Origin: Candidatus Aminicenantota bacterium
GTDB lineage: Bacteria > Acidobacteriota > Aminicenantia > UBA2199
Direction of reading: 5' to 3'
NCBI GenBank assembly: GCA_026393835.1
Contig: JAPKZK010000087.1
Span: 1-64,000, forward strand
DNA length: 64,000 nt
This document shows, piece by piece, positions 32,067-41,527 of the stretch. The notes beneath the pieces are model-generated. The model was not told where the DNA came from and did not search any database. It worked only from the letters and a program-made list of their open reading frames with translations. The translations under genes were made by a program, and so were the position numbers. How positions within the stretch are numbered: the first letter of the stretch is position 1; each line of letters opens with the position of its first letter.

Positions 32067-35000
32067 ATGAATCCTACTGAAAATAAAACAATATCCGTTC
32101 GCGGCGCTTCGGAACATAACCTGAAATCCATCGACGCGGATATCCCCCAGGGACAATTAACCGTCGTCACCGGCGTGTCCGGTTCCGGGAAATCGTCGCT
32201 GGTTTTCGATACGATATATAAAGAAGCGCGGCGCCGCTACCTGGAATCCTTTTCCACCTACGCCCGCCAATTCCTGGGAAAACTGGGCCGCCCCCCCGTC
32301 GAACATATCGACGGCCTCTCCCCGGCCATTGCTATCGACCAGAAATCCGTGACACGCAACCCCCGCTCAACAGTGGGCACCATGAGCGAACTCTACGACT
32401 ACCTCCGCCTCCTCTTTGCCCGCCTGGGAACGGTGGAAACCACTACCGAACATGGTCCAGTCAAATTGGAACGGCGGTTGTTTTCCTTTAACTCCCCTTA
32501 CGGCGCCTGCCCCGCCTGCAAAGGTCTGGGCGTCCGCGACCAGATCGACCCCCAATTGCTGATCCGCGACCCGCAAAAGACCCTCCGCCAGGGCGCGCTG
32601 GCTATCACCACCCCATCCGGTTATATCATCTACTCCCAGGTCACTATGGAAGTGCTGAACCGGGTCTGCGAAGCCGAAGGCTTTAACGTCGATATCCCCT
32701 GGCTGGAACTAACCCCGGAACAACAAAAAATAGTGCTCTTCGGCAGTAATAAACTGAAAATCCCCTTCGGCAAACACCCCCTGGAATCGCGGCTGCGCTG
32801 GAGCGGCATCACTGCCAAACCCCGTGAAGAAGCCTATTACAAAGGAATCATTCCCATCATGGCAGCGATTTTAAAAGTGAAACGCAACCCCAATATCCTG
32901 CGTTTTGCCCGCTCCATGACCTGCGATGCCTGCGCCGGGACACGGCTAAACCCCGACGCCCTGGCCGTTACTTTCAGGGGAAAAAACATCGCCCAGTTGG
33001 CCGCCTCCTCTATCGATGGGTTAAATGATTTTTTCGCGGGCCTCAAGTTTCCCACCCACGAAGCCCCGGTAGGAGAAGCCATCAGGGAAGTCATTTTGAA
33101 ATGCATCGCTTTGCTGCGGGAGTTGGGTTTAGGCTACCTGACCCTGGACAGGGAATCCACCACCCTTTCCGGCGGCGAGGCCCAGCGCATCCGTTTGGCC
33201 ACCCAGGTGGGCAGCGAACTGAGGGGCATTCTTTACATCCTGGATGAACCTTCCATTGGTCTTCATCACCGGGACAATGCACGGCTGCTGGCAATGCTGC
33301 GCCGCCTGCGGGACAACGGCAATACCCTGATCGTGGTGGAACATGATGAAGATACGATTCGCAGCGCCGACCGGCTTATCGACATCGGCCCCGGCGCCGG
33401 CGTCGACGGCGGCGAAATCCTTTTTAACGGCCCGGTCCACCACTTGTGGACAGCAGAAGGGGCCGACAAGCAACTGGACAGAAGCAGGACCCGGGCGTTT
33501 CTGACCGGCATTGAAACCATCCCGGTCCCGACTGTCCGGCGTCCCGGCAGCGGGAAAATATTGCAGGTAATCGGCGCCGCGCAGCATAACCTGAAAAATA
33601 TCGACGTCCCTTTTCGCCTGGGCGCGCTCAATGTGGTCAGCGGCGTTTCCGGCGCGGGGAAATCCACACTGGTGCACCATATCCTGGCCAAGTTCCTCAG
33701 GAACCGGCTCCACGGCGCAGTCGTGACCGCCGGGAAACACGCGGGAATCGAAGGGGTGGAATACATCGATAAGATCATCGAGATCGACCAATCCCCCATC
33801 GGACGCACGCCCCGCAGCAACCCCGCCACTTACACGAAACTCTTCGATCATATTCGCGACCTGTTTGCCGGTCTCCCGGAATCCAGGGCGCGCAAATGGG
33901 ATAAAGGCCGGTTCTCTTTCAATGTTAAAGGCGGTCGCTGTGAAACCTGCGAAGGGGCGGGCCAACAGGAAATCGGCATGCATTTCCTGGGCAATGTGGA
34001 AGTGGTTTGTGAGGAATGCGGCGGGAAACGGTTTAACGATGAAACCCTGGAGGTCCGGTACAATGGGAAGAATATTCATGATATCCTGGAAACGTCTATT
34101 GCCGGGGCCGTTGAATTTTTTAAAGGGCAGTCCCAGGTCAGTCGTTTTTTAACTGCCTTATTGGACCTGGGTCTGGCGTATGTGACGTTGGGGCAGAGCG
34201 CCGTGACTCTTTCCGGGGGGGAGGCGCAGCGCATCAAGTTGGCCGCTGAACTGAGCAAGCCGGCCACCGGCAGCACACTTTATATCCTGGACGAACCTAC
34301 CACGGGTTTGCATGCGGCGGATATTAAAATTTTGTTGTCGGCCCTCAACCGGTTGGTGGATAAAGGGAACACGGTTATTATGGTGGAGCACCACCCGGAT
34401 ATTATTAAATGCGCGGATTGGGTGATCGATCTGGGGCCGGAAAGCGGGGAGCGGGGAGGAGAGTTGGCGGCGCTGGGCACGCCCGAAGAGGTGGCCCGGT
34501 CGAAACGGTCACATACCGGTCAATTATTAGCAAAAGTTTTAGGGGGTGTCGGGACCCTTTCTCAAAAGGGTCCTGACCCGCCGGAGGCATCACAACCGCC
34601 GGAGGCTCCCATCTTTTTAAAAGGCGTTACCACCCACAATTTAAAGAACATCGACGTCGAGATACCCGTGAATCGATTAACGGTAATAACCGGCGTTTCC
34701 GGCAGCGGCAAGTCGTCGTTGGCCTTTGACACCATCTTTGCCGAAGGGCAGCAGCGGTTCATGTCCGGGTTTTCCACCTACGCCCGCCAGATGATGGGCA
34801 GCGCCGGTCGCGCCGAAATAGAATCCTGTTCCGGCCTTATGCCGGCCATTGCCGTCAGCCGGAAAACCGCAACCGGCAACCCCCGTTCCACCGTGGGCAC
34901 TATCACTGAAATATACGATTATTACCGCCTCTTATTTGCCCGCGTTGGCAAGACGCCGGACGCTGTCGATAAACCATTAAATGCCGGGATGTTTTCTTTT

Positions 35001-36998
35001 AACCACCACCAGGGCGCCTGTCCCCATTGCAAAGGATTGGGCGTCGTTACCGCCTGCGATCCCCGTAGACTGGCGACCCACCCGGACCGTTCCCTGCTTG
35101 ACGGGGCGTTGGACGGAACCAAAACCGGGACCTTTTACGGCGATCTCTATGGACAATACATTGCCATTTTGCAGGCAGTGGGACAGGAAAAGGGCATGGA
35201 TTTTTCACGGCCCTGGAACCAATTGGATGACGACGCCCGTCGCATTGCCATGTACGGTACGGGCGAGAAAACATATGCCGTAACCTGGAAATTCAAACGC
35301 AAAAATAGGGTAGGGGAGCACCGTTTCGAAAGAACCTGGCAAGGGTTTGTCAATTATGTAAACGAAGAATACCGGCGCAAGCATGCCGATAAGCGGGGCC
35401 AGGCCATGCTGCCGTTAATGACCGATCAAACCTGCCCCCAATGTCACGGCCGGCGGTTGAAACCGGAAGTATTAGCCGTCTATTTCGCCGGGGTCAATAT
35501 CGCCCAATTATGCAGTATGAGCGTAAAGGATAGCATCGCTTTCTTCCGGGAATTGGGCCAATTGGAGCAAACGCATGCGTCCGGCCCTGACCGGGTTTCG
35601 GAACGGGAATTGCAAATTACCCGCCAGTTGCGGGACGACGTCCTGCGGCGTTTGGAATTCTTACAGGACGTCGGGTTGGGGTACGTGGCCCCGGATAGGA
35701 GTTCCGCTTCCCTTTCCGGCGGCGAGGCGCAGCGCATCCGTTTGGCCGGGCAATTAGGGTCCGGTTTGACCGGCGTTATTTATGTACTGGACGAACCCAC
35801 CATCGGCTTGCATTCCCGCGATACCCTGCCCTTACTGCGGCTGCTGTATAAACTCCGCGACCTGGGCAATACGGTTATCGTGGTGGAGCATGACGCCGAC
35901 GTCATCCGGGCGGCGGACCACATCATCGACCTGGGCCCCGGGGCCGGGCGCGACGGCGGTTTTATCGTGGCCCGGGGAACCGTCGCCCAGGTAATGGAAA
36001 ACGAAGCGTCCGCCACCGGCAAGTACTTAAAAAACCCCAACGCCATCCCGGTTCCGGCGCAGCGCCGGCGCCTGGGAGAGGGCTTGAAAATAAAGGGCGC
36101 CTTTTCCAACAACCTCAAACATATTGATGTGCATATCCCTTCCGGCGGCCTTATCGCCATAACCGGCGTATCCGGCAGCGGCAAATCCAGCCTGTTGTTC
36201 GATGTGGCCGCCGCTTCCGCCGAAGCCGGGTTCCCGGTGGGCTGCGACGCCATCGAAGGCTTTCATCGTTTCGGCGCATTGGTAACAATGGACCAATCCC
36301 CTATCGGCGCTGCGTCTTCCTCCGCCAGTAACCCGGCCACGTATACCGGGCTTTTCGATAAAATCCGCGACCTCTTTGCCCAAACCGAACCGGCCCGCGC
36401 CAGGGGTTACAAGAAAAACCATTTCTCTTTTAATGTCAAAGGCGGCCGCTGCGAAACCTGCCGGGGAATGGGCGAAATATATACCTCCATGGATTTCCTG
36501 GCCGATGTTTGGACCCCCTGCGAAGAGTGCAAGGGCAAGCGCTACAATCAAGAGACCCTGGAATGTACTTTCCAATCGAAAAATATTGCCGATGTCCTGG
36601 ACATGACTATTCGTGAGGCCCTGGATTTCTTTTCTCAATACAAGGATATTCACCGTATCCTGGAACAAATGGAAGCCGTGGGGCTCGGTTATTTGCAGTT
36701 GGGGCAGCCGGCCAACACCCTTTCCGGCGGCGAGGCCCAGCGTTTAAAATTGGTGACCGAGTTAATTAAAGGAAAGAGTAAGAACAATCTTTATTTTTTC
36801 GATGAACCCACTACCGGGCTTCATTTCGAAGATATTAAGAAGTTGTTGGAATTGTTTCACCGGTTGGTGGAAGCCGGGCATACGTTGGTAGTGATCGAGC
36901 ATCATCCGGATATTATCAAGAACGCCGATTACGTCATCGAATTGGGCCCCGAAGGCGGCGAGCTGGGTGGGCACGCAGTGCGTGCATCCTATTTATAG
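32067..36998 (+). CDS. uvrA: Double-length UvrA-like ABC ATPase (tandem UvrA fusion)
   Basis: A 1643-residue fusion of two UvrA-like proteins. Each half has two ABC ATPase units, so four Walker A motifs (GVSGSGKSS near 36, GVSGAGKST near 525, GVSGSGKSS near 877 and 1367) and four LSGGEAQR signatures are present. Zinc-module cysteines occur in CPACKGLG, CDACAGT, CETCEGAG/CEECGGK and their second-half counterparts. Between LFARLG and RLFSFNS, where standard UvrA has the UvrB-binding domain (over 100 residues), each half has only about 15-20 residues. Both halves thus resemble UvrA2-type proteins, linked to DNA-damage or drug tolerance, more than canonical UvrA. A palindromic repeat is encoded in the linker (residues about 822-841). 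Whether it supports UvrABC repair is open. Confidence 0.93.
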   Translation: MNPTENKTISVRGASEHNLKSIDADIPQGQLTVVTGVSGSGKSSLVFDTIYKEARRRYLESFSTYARQFLGKLGRPPVEHIDGLSPAIAIDQKSVTRNPRSTVGTMSELYDYLRLLFARLGTVETTTEHGPVKLERRLFSFNSPYGACPACKGLGVRDQIDPQLLIRDPQKTLRQGALAITTPSGYIIYSQVTMEVLNRVCEAEGFNVDIPWLELTPEQQKIVLFGSNKLKIPFGKHPLESRLRWSGITAKPREEAYYKGIIPIMAAILKVKRNPNILRFARSMTCDACAGTRLNPDALAVTFRGKNIAQLAASSIDGLNDFFAGLKFPTHEAPVGEAIREVILKCIALLRELGLGYLTLDRESTTLSGGEAQRIRLATQVGSELRGILYILDEPSIGLHHRDNARLLAMLRRLRDNGNTLIVVEHDEDTIRSADRLIDIGPGAGVDGGEILFNGPVHHLWTAEGADKQLDRSRTRAFLTGIETIPVPTVRRPGSGKILQVIGAAQHNLKNIDVPFRLGALNVVSGVSGAGKSTLVHHILAKFLRNRLHGAVVTAGKHAGIEGVEYIDKIIEIDQSPIGRTPRSNPATYTKLFDHIRDLFAGLPESRARKWDKGRFSFNVKGGRCETCEGAGQQEIGMHFLGNVEVVCEECGGKRFNDETLEVRYNGKNIHDILETSIAGAVEFFKGQSQVSRFLTALLDLGLAYVTLGQSAVTLSGGEAQRIKLAAELSKPATGSTLYILDEPTTGLHAADIKILLSALNRLVDKGNTVIMVEHHPDIIKCADWVIDLGPESGERGGELAALGTPEEVARSKRSHTGQLLAKVLGGVGTLSQKGPDPPEASQPPEAPIFLKGVTTHNLKNIDVEIPVNRLTVITGVSGSGKSSLAFDTIFAEGQQRFMSGFSTYARQMMGSAGRAEIESCSGLMPAIAVSRKTATGNPRSTVGTITEIYDYYRLLFARVGKTPDAVDKPLNAGMFSFNHHQGACPHCKGLGVVTACDPRRLATHPDRSLLDGALDGTKTGTFYGDLYGQYIAILQAVGQEKGMDFSRPWNQLDDDARRIAMYGTGEKTYAVTWKFKRKNRVGEHRFERTWQGFVNYVNEEYRRKHADKRGQAMLPLMTDQTCPQCHGRRLKPEVLAVYFAGVNIAQLCSMSVKDSIAFFRELGQLEQTHASGPDRVSERELQITRQLRDDVLRRLEFLQDVGLGYVAPDRSSASLSGGEAQRIRLAGQLGSGLTGVIYVLDEPTIGLHSRDTLPLLRLLYKLRDLGNTVIVVEHDADVIRAADHIIDLGPGAGRDGGFIVARGTVAQVMENEASATGKYLKNPNAIPVPAQRRRLGEGLKIKGAFSNNLKHIDVHIPSGGLIAITGVSGSGKSSLLFDVAAASAEAGFPVGCDAIEGFHRFGALVTMDQSPIGAASSSASNPATYTGLFDKIRDLFAQTEPARARGYKKNHFSFNVKGGRCETCRGMGEIYTSMDFLADVWTPCEECKGKRYNQETLECTFQSKNIADVLDMTIREALDFFSQYKDIHRILEQMEAVGLGYLQLGQPANTLSGGEAQRLKLVTELIKGKSKNNLYFFDEPTTGLHFEDIKKLLELFHRLVEAGHTLVVIEHHPDIIKNADYVIELGPEGGELGGHAVRASYL
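34531..34588. repeat. Palindromic element inserted in frame in the uvrA linker
   Basis: From caaaagttttagggggt through the stem gggaccctttctcaaaaggg and tcctgacccgccggaggc this segment follows the same plan as 15081-15140 and the reverse of 53238-53298. It codes for about 19 residues between the two UvrA halves without disturbing the frame. Confidence 0.8.
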
Positions 36999-37027
36999 AA
37001 CCGCAACAGCAGATAAATAATAAAATC

Positions 37028-37075
37028 AGCTTCTCACCTTCTTACCCTCTCACCTTCTTACCTTCTTTCTTTTCC
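37028..37075. repeat. Pyrimidine-rich tandem repeat
   Basis: Four near-copies of a 12-base unit (ttctcacc, ttcttacc) lie in the spacer between uvrA and the outer-membrane protein gene. Confidence 0.55.
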
Positions 37076-37128
37076 CCCCTCTTCCATTTTCTTAACATTT
37101 CTGGTATAACTACCCCGGAGGTAACCAC

Positions 37129-37860
37129 ATGAAAAAAATAACTTTTATTATGATTTTAATATTAGGGATGGCAATCGACAGCTACCCGGCAGGGAAATGG
37201 GAATTCGGATTCCATTACTCATCCTGGTCCCTCAATTTGATCAAAAGCAATATCGAAAAGAATTTCAACCCCGATTTAGAACTCTACGACCCGGAAAAAG
37301 GAAATTTCAAATTCGATTCCAATGGTAATAATCTCGGTTTCGATCTCCGCTATTTCCCCGGCGGGAAAAACGGCTCGTTTTCCATCGGCGTCTCATACGA
37401 GCGCAATAATTTTAAAGCCAACATCAACGGCGCTTATACGGACCACGATAACGCCGGCAACCGCCTGGAAGCCGAAGCCAAAGGGACAATGGACGTATAT
37501 CCCCACTCCTTTAACCTCAGTTTTCGCTGGGACCTCTGGCCTTCAAGCCGCGTCCATCCCTATATCGGGATCGGCGTCGGCATGGGCGCCCTCAACGGTA
37601 CATTTGTAGCCGACACCAAAGCCACCCTCTATCACAGCAGCGGCGCCACGCAAACCGAAACCGCCCACGAAGAAAAAACCCTCAGACAGGTCCTGGATGA
37701 AATGGAAGAAGAAGGCGATAAATACCCGCTGAGTTTTTTCCCCATCGTTCATATCCAATTCGGTTTGCGGGGAGAAATCATTAATAACCTTTACCTCCTG
37801 GGTGAAGTCGCCGTCTACGACGGGATCATTTTCAGGGGCGGCATTGCCTATAGGTTCTAA
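37129..37860 (+). CDS. Outer-membrane beta-barrel protein
   Basis: A 243-residue protein with a signal peptide (MKKITFIMILILGMAIDSYPAG) and a C-terminal aromatic residue (GGIAYRF). The rest shows alternating amphipathic strands (NLGFDLRYFPGG, SFSIGVSYERNNF, SFNLSFRWDLWP, HPYIGIGVGMGAL) like OmpW or OmpA-type barrels. GGAGG is nine bases before the start. A short charged loop (EEKTLRQVLDEMEEEGDKYP) would be extracellular or periplasmic. Thirteen bases separate it from the nucleotidase gene, so they are likely co-transcribed; whether it exports or binds nucleosides is unknown. Confidence 0.75.
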   Translation: MKKITFIMILILGMAIDSYPAGKWEFGFHYSSWSLNLIKSNIEKNFNPDLELYDPEKGNFKFDSNGNNLGFDLRYFPGGKNGSFSIGVSYERNNFKANINGAYTDHDNAGNRLEAEAKGTMDVYPHSFNLSFRWDLWPSSRVHPYIGIGVGMGALNGTFVADTKATLYHSSGATQTETAHEEKTLRQVLDEMEEEGDKYPLSFFPIVHIQFGLRGEIINNLYLLGEVAVYDGIIFRGGIAYRF

Positions 37861-37873
37861 ATAAGGAGTTACA

Positions 37874-39658
37874 ATGAAGACACACTTTTTAAAATCATCC
37901 GGCCCCATTAGCCTCTTAATGGTCCTGTTACTCATTGTCCAGGGGTATGGCCTCTATGGCGCAGACGCGTCGCGGGATGCGAAACCCTTTACCTTAACCA
38001 TCGCCCACCTCAACGACTCCCACGCCAACCTGGAACCGTCACCTTTAACAATAACCGTTAACGGAACGAAAACCTATACCACGATGGGAGGTTTCCCCGC
38101 CGTGACCGCGAAAGTGCAGCAACTGCGCCAGACCAGGAAGAATTTCCTGTTCCTGGACGCCGGCGATGTCTTTCAAGGCAGTTTGTATTTTATAAAATAC
38201 CGGGGCCTGGCAGACCTGGAGTTTCTTAAACTCATGAAACTGGATGCCATGTGCACCGGCAATCATGAATTCGATAAAGGCCCGGTAGCGCTGAGAATTT
38301 TCATCTCCGGCGCCCAAAAACAGTTCCCTGTCCTCGCTGCCAATATCTCCGCGGAAAAAGAACGTTTCCTGGCCGGAAAACTAAAACCTTATGAAATAAA
38401 AAAGTTCGGGTCCCGGAAAGTGGGCATTATCGGTATAACCACCACGGAAACGCCGGCGGTCTCAAGCCCGGGACAACGCCTGGTGTTCAATGACCCTATC
38501 CCGGTGGTCAAAACCCTGGCGGCCGAATTAACCCGCAAGGGGGTCGATATCATTATCGTGCTTTCTCACCAGGGCTTTCAAAACGACATCGCGCTGGCCA
38601 AAGCCGTGGACAATATCGACGTGGTGGTGGGCGGACATACCCATACCCTGCTGGGCCGTTTCGAAGCCCTCCCGGAAATTTCACCGGAAGCAGAGTACCC
38701 CTATGTTGTCAAGAATCCCCAACAGGATACCGTATTGATAGTGCAGGCCTGGGAAAAAAGTAAAATCCTGGGGGTCCTGGAGGTGGCATTCGATAACGCC
38801 GGTAAAGTCGTCAACTATTCCGGCCAACCGGTGTTTTTAACCGGGAATAAACCCACGGATTTTCAGCAAAAGAACGCCGACGGACAAAAGGAACCGGTGG
38901 ATGCGGAAACGTTTAAAGCCATTGCCGATTTTATCGAAAAAGACCCGGCGCTGGAGATGAAGCCTGAAAATAAAAAAGCAGATGCGCTGCTGGCTAAGTT
39001 TTCCGCGCCTATCCTTAAGTTAAAACAGGAAATCATCGGTCGCAGCGAGGTAGATTTGTGGCATGTCCGGCAGCCCGGGGATAAGCATGAAACCGCCGGC
39101 GTCCTCGACAACGGCAGCATGATCGCGCCCGTAGTAGCGGACGCGCTGCTGTGGAAAGCGAAATCATTGAAAAATAAAAATACCCAGATCGTGATCCAGA
39201 ATGCCGGGGGGGTCAGGGGCGATTTACCTGCCGGGGATATCACTATCGGCCAGGTGTATGAACTGCTGCCTTTCGGGAATACGCTGGTGCTGCTGGACCT
39301 AAACGGGGCCGACTTGAAACAGGCTTTAAAAGCCGTTATTCTTAAAGCGGACGGCGCGTTTCCTTACCCGGCCGGCTTGCGCTATGCAGTGGATTATAAT
39401 AAAGCGGACGACGATTTTTTCCTTATCGTGCAAGTAGAAACAAATGACGGTTGGTTCGATCTCAAAGACGATGAAATTTACCATATTGCCGTCAATAGTT
39501 TTATCGCTTCGGGTAAGGACGGTTATACCGTTTTTGGAAACGCCAAAGATAAAGACGACACCGGATTTGGGGATGCGGAAATTTTCATGGAGTACCTGAA
39601 AACAGCGAAAGCGCTGACGTCCCCCAAAAGCAGGGTGAAGGTGATTAAAAAGAGATAG
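37874..39658 (+). CDS. Periplasmic 5'-nucleotidase / UDP-sugar hydrolase family protein
   Basis: A 594-residue metallophosphoesterase with a signal peptide (hydrophobic SLLMVLLLIVQGYGL). N-terminal catalytic domain: LTIAHLNDSHANLEP, FLDAGDVFQGSLYF, CTGNHEFDKG and VVVGGHTHTLLGRFE, the usual di-metal ligands. C-terminal substrate domain: VIQNAGGVRGDLPAGDIT, YELLPFGNTLVLLDL and NSFIASGKDGYTVF. It is expected to hydrolyse nucleotides or UDP-sugars in the periplasm for salvage. Some members are surface-located or cleave other phosphates. Length and domain order are normal. An AAGGAG sequence precedes the start. Confidence 0.93.
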   Translation: MKTHFLKSSGPISLLMVLLLIVQGYGLYGADASRDAKPFTLTIAHLNDSHANLEPSPLTITVNGTKTYTTMGGFPAVTAKVQQLRQTRKNFLFLDAGDVFQGSLYFIKYRGLADLEFLKLMKLDAMCTGNHEFDKGPVALRIFISGAQKQFPVLAANISAEKERFLAGKLKPYEIKKFGSRKVGIIGITTTETPAVSSPGQRLVFNDPIPVVKTLAAELTRKGVDIIIVLSHQGFQNDIALAKAVDNIDVVVGGHTHTLLGRFEALPEISPEAEYPYVVKNPQQDTVLIVQAWEKSKILGVLEVAFDNAGKVVNYSGQPVFLTGNKPTDFQQKNADGQKEPVDAETFKAIADFIEKDPALEMKPENKKADALLAKFSAPILKLKQEIIGRSEVDLWHVRQPGDKHETAGVLDNGSMIAPVVADALLWKAKSLKNKNTQIVIQNAGGVRGDLPAGDITIGQVYELLPFGNTLVLLDLNGADLKQALKAVILKADGAFPYPAGLRYAVDYNKADDDFFLIVQVETNDGWFDLKDDEIYHIAVNSFIASGKDGYTVFGNAKDKDDTGFGDAEIFMEYLKTAKALTSPKSRVKVIKKR

Positions 39659-39739
39659 AATGATGATTGATGAATGATGAATGATGAATTACCCCTACTT
39701 CGCGTGTCTTCGCGTTCTTCGCGGCTACTTTTATTCGTG
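39659..39739. repeat. Short heptamer and cgcgtgtcttcgcgttcttcgcgg repeats
   Basis: An atgatga-type heptamer run (39660-39690) is followed by alternating cgcg words and gtgttaattcgtgtcattcgtgg, a variant of the cacgaatt repeat. Confidence 0.5.
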
Positions 39740-40612
39740 TTAATTCGTGTCATTCGTGGGCAGTTTTTGGAACGCCCTCATCTGATCTAAGCGGTGGGCA
39801 TCGCTGCCGCGGCTGGTTTTAAGATTGTATTTCCGGGCCGTTTGGAAAAGAGAGTTAATCATTTCCACTTCGACTTCCCGGGATTGAAATTTCGGGCCGG
39901 TTTGAAAATAAGGATATTCCGCTTCCAGGCCGGTTAGGCCCACGGGTTGTAATTCCACCATCATTTTATCGATGTCCAGGCCGTGTTCCAGGATATAATA
40001 CCCCGGGTGGGCCAGGAATGCTTGCCCCCCTGCCTTTATAACCAGTTCGATCATCTGGGCCGTAGACGGTTTCGGTACAACTACCGACGATTTTGCATTT
40101 TCCGACATCCACCGGTCGGCTTCTCTATACTCCGAAAACAACCCTTTTCTTAATAAAACATGCACCAGGTGGGGATTCATCAACGTATCCCGGTGGGGGA
40201 TGAAAATTTCATCCTTTATAATCACTTCTTTTTTATAGAAACGGTTGATTTTTTCTATCTGCTCTGCGATTCTTTGTCTTCTAAGCAAATGAATTTCAGC
40301 AAGGTAATCGTTTAATTCCCTGTTTTTAACATCGATGCCATACCCCAGGACATGCACTTCCACCCCCGAATAATAGCTGTCCAGCTCGATGCCGGGGATA
40401 ACGGCAACGCCCATTTCCTTCGCTTTTACGGAAAGGTCGTATTCGAAGTAAAAATAAGCGCCCACTGCGTCGTGGTCCGTGATAGAAATTTTCTTCAGGT
40501 TAAGTTCTTCAGCGCAGTGGAGGATTTCCGAGGGTGTTATTTCAGCGTCGGAAACGATGGTATGCAAATGCAGATCGTAGTTCCCGGCGGAGTATTCCGA
40601 ATCGTTACTCAT
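39740..40612 (-). CDS. PHP-domain phosphoesterase (predicted)
   Basis: A 290-residue PHP protein. The four metal-binding motifs are visible: YDLHLHTIVSD (motif I), ISITDHDAVGAY (II), VIPGIELDSYYSGVEVHVLGYGI (III) and the later LAHPGYY / GLEAEYPYF / SRGSDAHRL (IV). The closest known activities are histidinol-phosphatase-like and 3',5'-nucleoside-bisphosphate or RNA phosphodiesterases of the TrpH/YciV group. No polymerase or histidine gene is nearby, so the TrpH-like option is more natural, but the substrate cannot be read from the sequence. Confidence 0.85.
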   Translation of the reverse strand: MSNDSEYSAGNYDLHLHTIVSDAEITPSEILHCAEELNLKKISITDHDAVGAYFYFEYDLSVKAKEMGVAVIPGIELDSYYSGVEVHVLGYGIDVKNRELNDYLAEIHLLRRQRIAEQIEKINRFYKKEVIIKDEIFIPHRDTLMNPHLVHVLLRKGLFSEYREADRWMSENAKSSVVVPKPSTAQMIELVIKAGGQAFLAHPGYYILEHGLDIDKMMVELQPVGLTGLEAEYPYFQTGPKFQSREVEVEMINSLFQTARKYNLKTSRGSDAHRLDQMRAFQKLPTNDTN

Positions 40613-40745
40613 TTTTTATTTTCTCCATGTTCTATCTTAAACAAAAAAAGAATTTTTTGCAACTAATGCAAAAATAGCCGCCAGGACGCGAAGGCGCAGG
40701 GTACACCAAAAAAATCCCACTTTGCATTTAAAGGTCCCACCGTCA

Positions 40746-40846
40746 TTGACAAATCTAAAAAAAAATAGTAAATTAATATAGTATGATTTTTATACATCCC
40801 TGGAGCCACATCCGGATTCTGAAAGTATTCATCCGGGGGCTTTTTT
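40746..40846 (+). promoter_or_regulatory. Candidate promoter plus hairpin leader upstream of the gene at 40871
   Basis: TTGACA (40746-40751) with TAAATT after 17 bases. A hairpin follows at 40804-40840 (agcc...ccggat pairing with atccgg...ggct), ending in a run of six T. It may be a terminator for upstream transcription or an attenuator in the leader. Confidence 0.4.
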
Positions 40847-40870
40847 AGTTATATGAGAAAGGAGGATAAA

Positions 40871-41512
40871 GTGACAAATATCGATCCTGAAATTATTGCC
40901 ATGAACAAAGTGCTCGAGGCGTTTCGCAACCTGGACAAAAGCCAGGTTTCCCGTGCGCTTCATTGGGTTAAGGAAAGATTAGCCGGTGCCATGGTTGAAA
41001 AACCATTTGAAAAAGAAGATTCCGCTAAAATAAGCGTAACTCTTCCCCTAAAAGAAGAGCCCCCGGCCCCACCGATAATCCGTAGGAAAACATTGGCCGA
41101 TTACGATATGGTGTTGGATTTATTCGCCGACGCCGACGTAAAAAAATTAACCGATAAAGTACTGTTAATGTCCGCTTTTTTGCAAATCAGGTATAAATTT
41201 TCAGAGATAAGCATAAACGAAATCAACCGCAGATTTAAGCGCATCGGCAGTGAAATTAAAAATATTTCAAGCGTTGTTCAAGAACTTTTTGAAAAGAAAC
41301 GCCCCCTGGTGGCCGGTATCGGTAATGAAGCCGCTCCCGATAAAATCCGTAATAAATTTAAAGTGACGCTCAATGGCATAAAAAAAGCAAATCGCTTAAT
41401 CCCTGAGCCCGAAGAAGCTGTCAAAAAAGTCCGCAAAAAACGTAAGGCTAATAAAAAAATAGCCACAAAGGCGCGAAGACGCAAAGGTACACCAGGGGAA
41501 GGAAAGGGGTAG
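40871..41512 (+). CDS. Unknown protein, 213 residues
   Basis: Starts most likely at the GTG at 40871, since AAGGAGG lies just in front; the ATG at 40853 would place that site inside the gene. The central part (LADYDMVLDLFADADVKKLT, then LLMSAFLQIRYKFSEISINEINRRFKRIGSEI) is helical and conserved-looking but not recognised; it may be a nucleic-acid-binding helix-turn-helix. The last residues IATKARRRKGTPGEGKG come from an agccacaaaggcgcgaag repeat of the kind found at other gene ends. Confidence 0.6.
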   Translation: MTNIDPEIIAMNKVLEAFRNLDKSQVSRALHWVKERLAGAMVEKPFEKEDSAKISVTLPLKEEPPAPPIIRRKTLADYDMVLDLFADADVKKLTDKVLLMSAFLQIRYKFSEISINEINRRFKRIGSEIKNISSVVQELFEKKRPLVAGIGNEAAPDKIRNKFKVTLNGIKKANRLIPEPEEAVKKVRKKRKANKKIATKARRRKGTPGEGKG

Positions 41513-41527
41513 GCAAAAAATCGCCCC

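Noticed and set aside
33129..34079. Minus-strand ORF of 316 codons opposite uvrA
   Set aside because: The plus strand holds clear UvrA motifs throughout; the antisense frame shows no motif.
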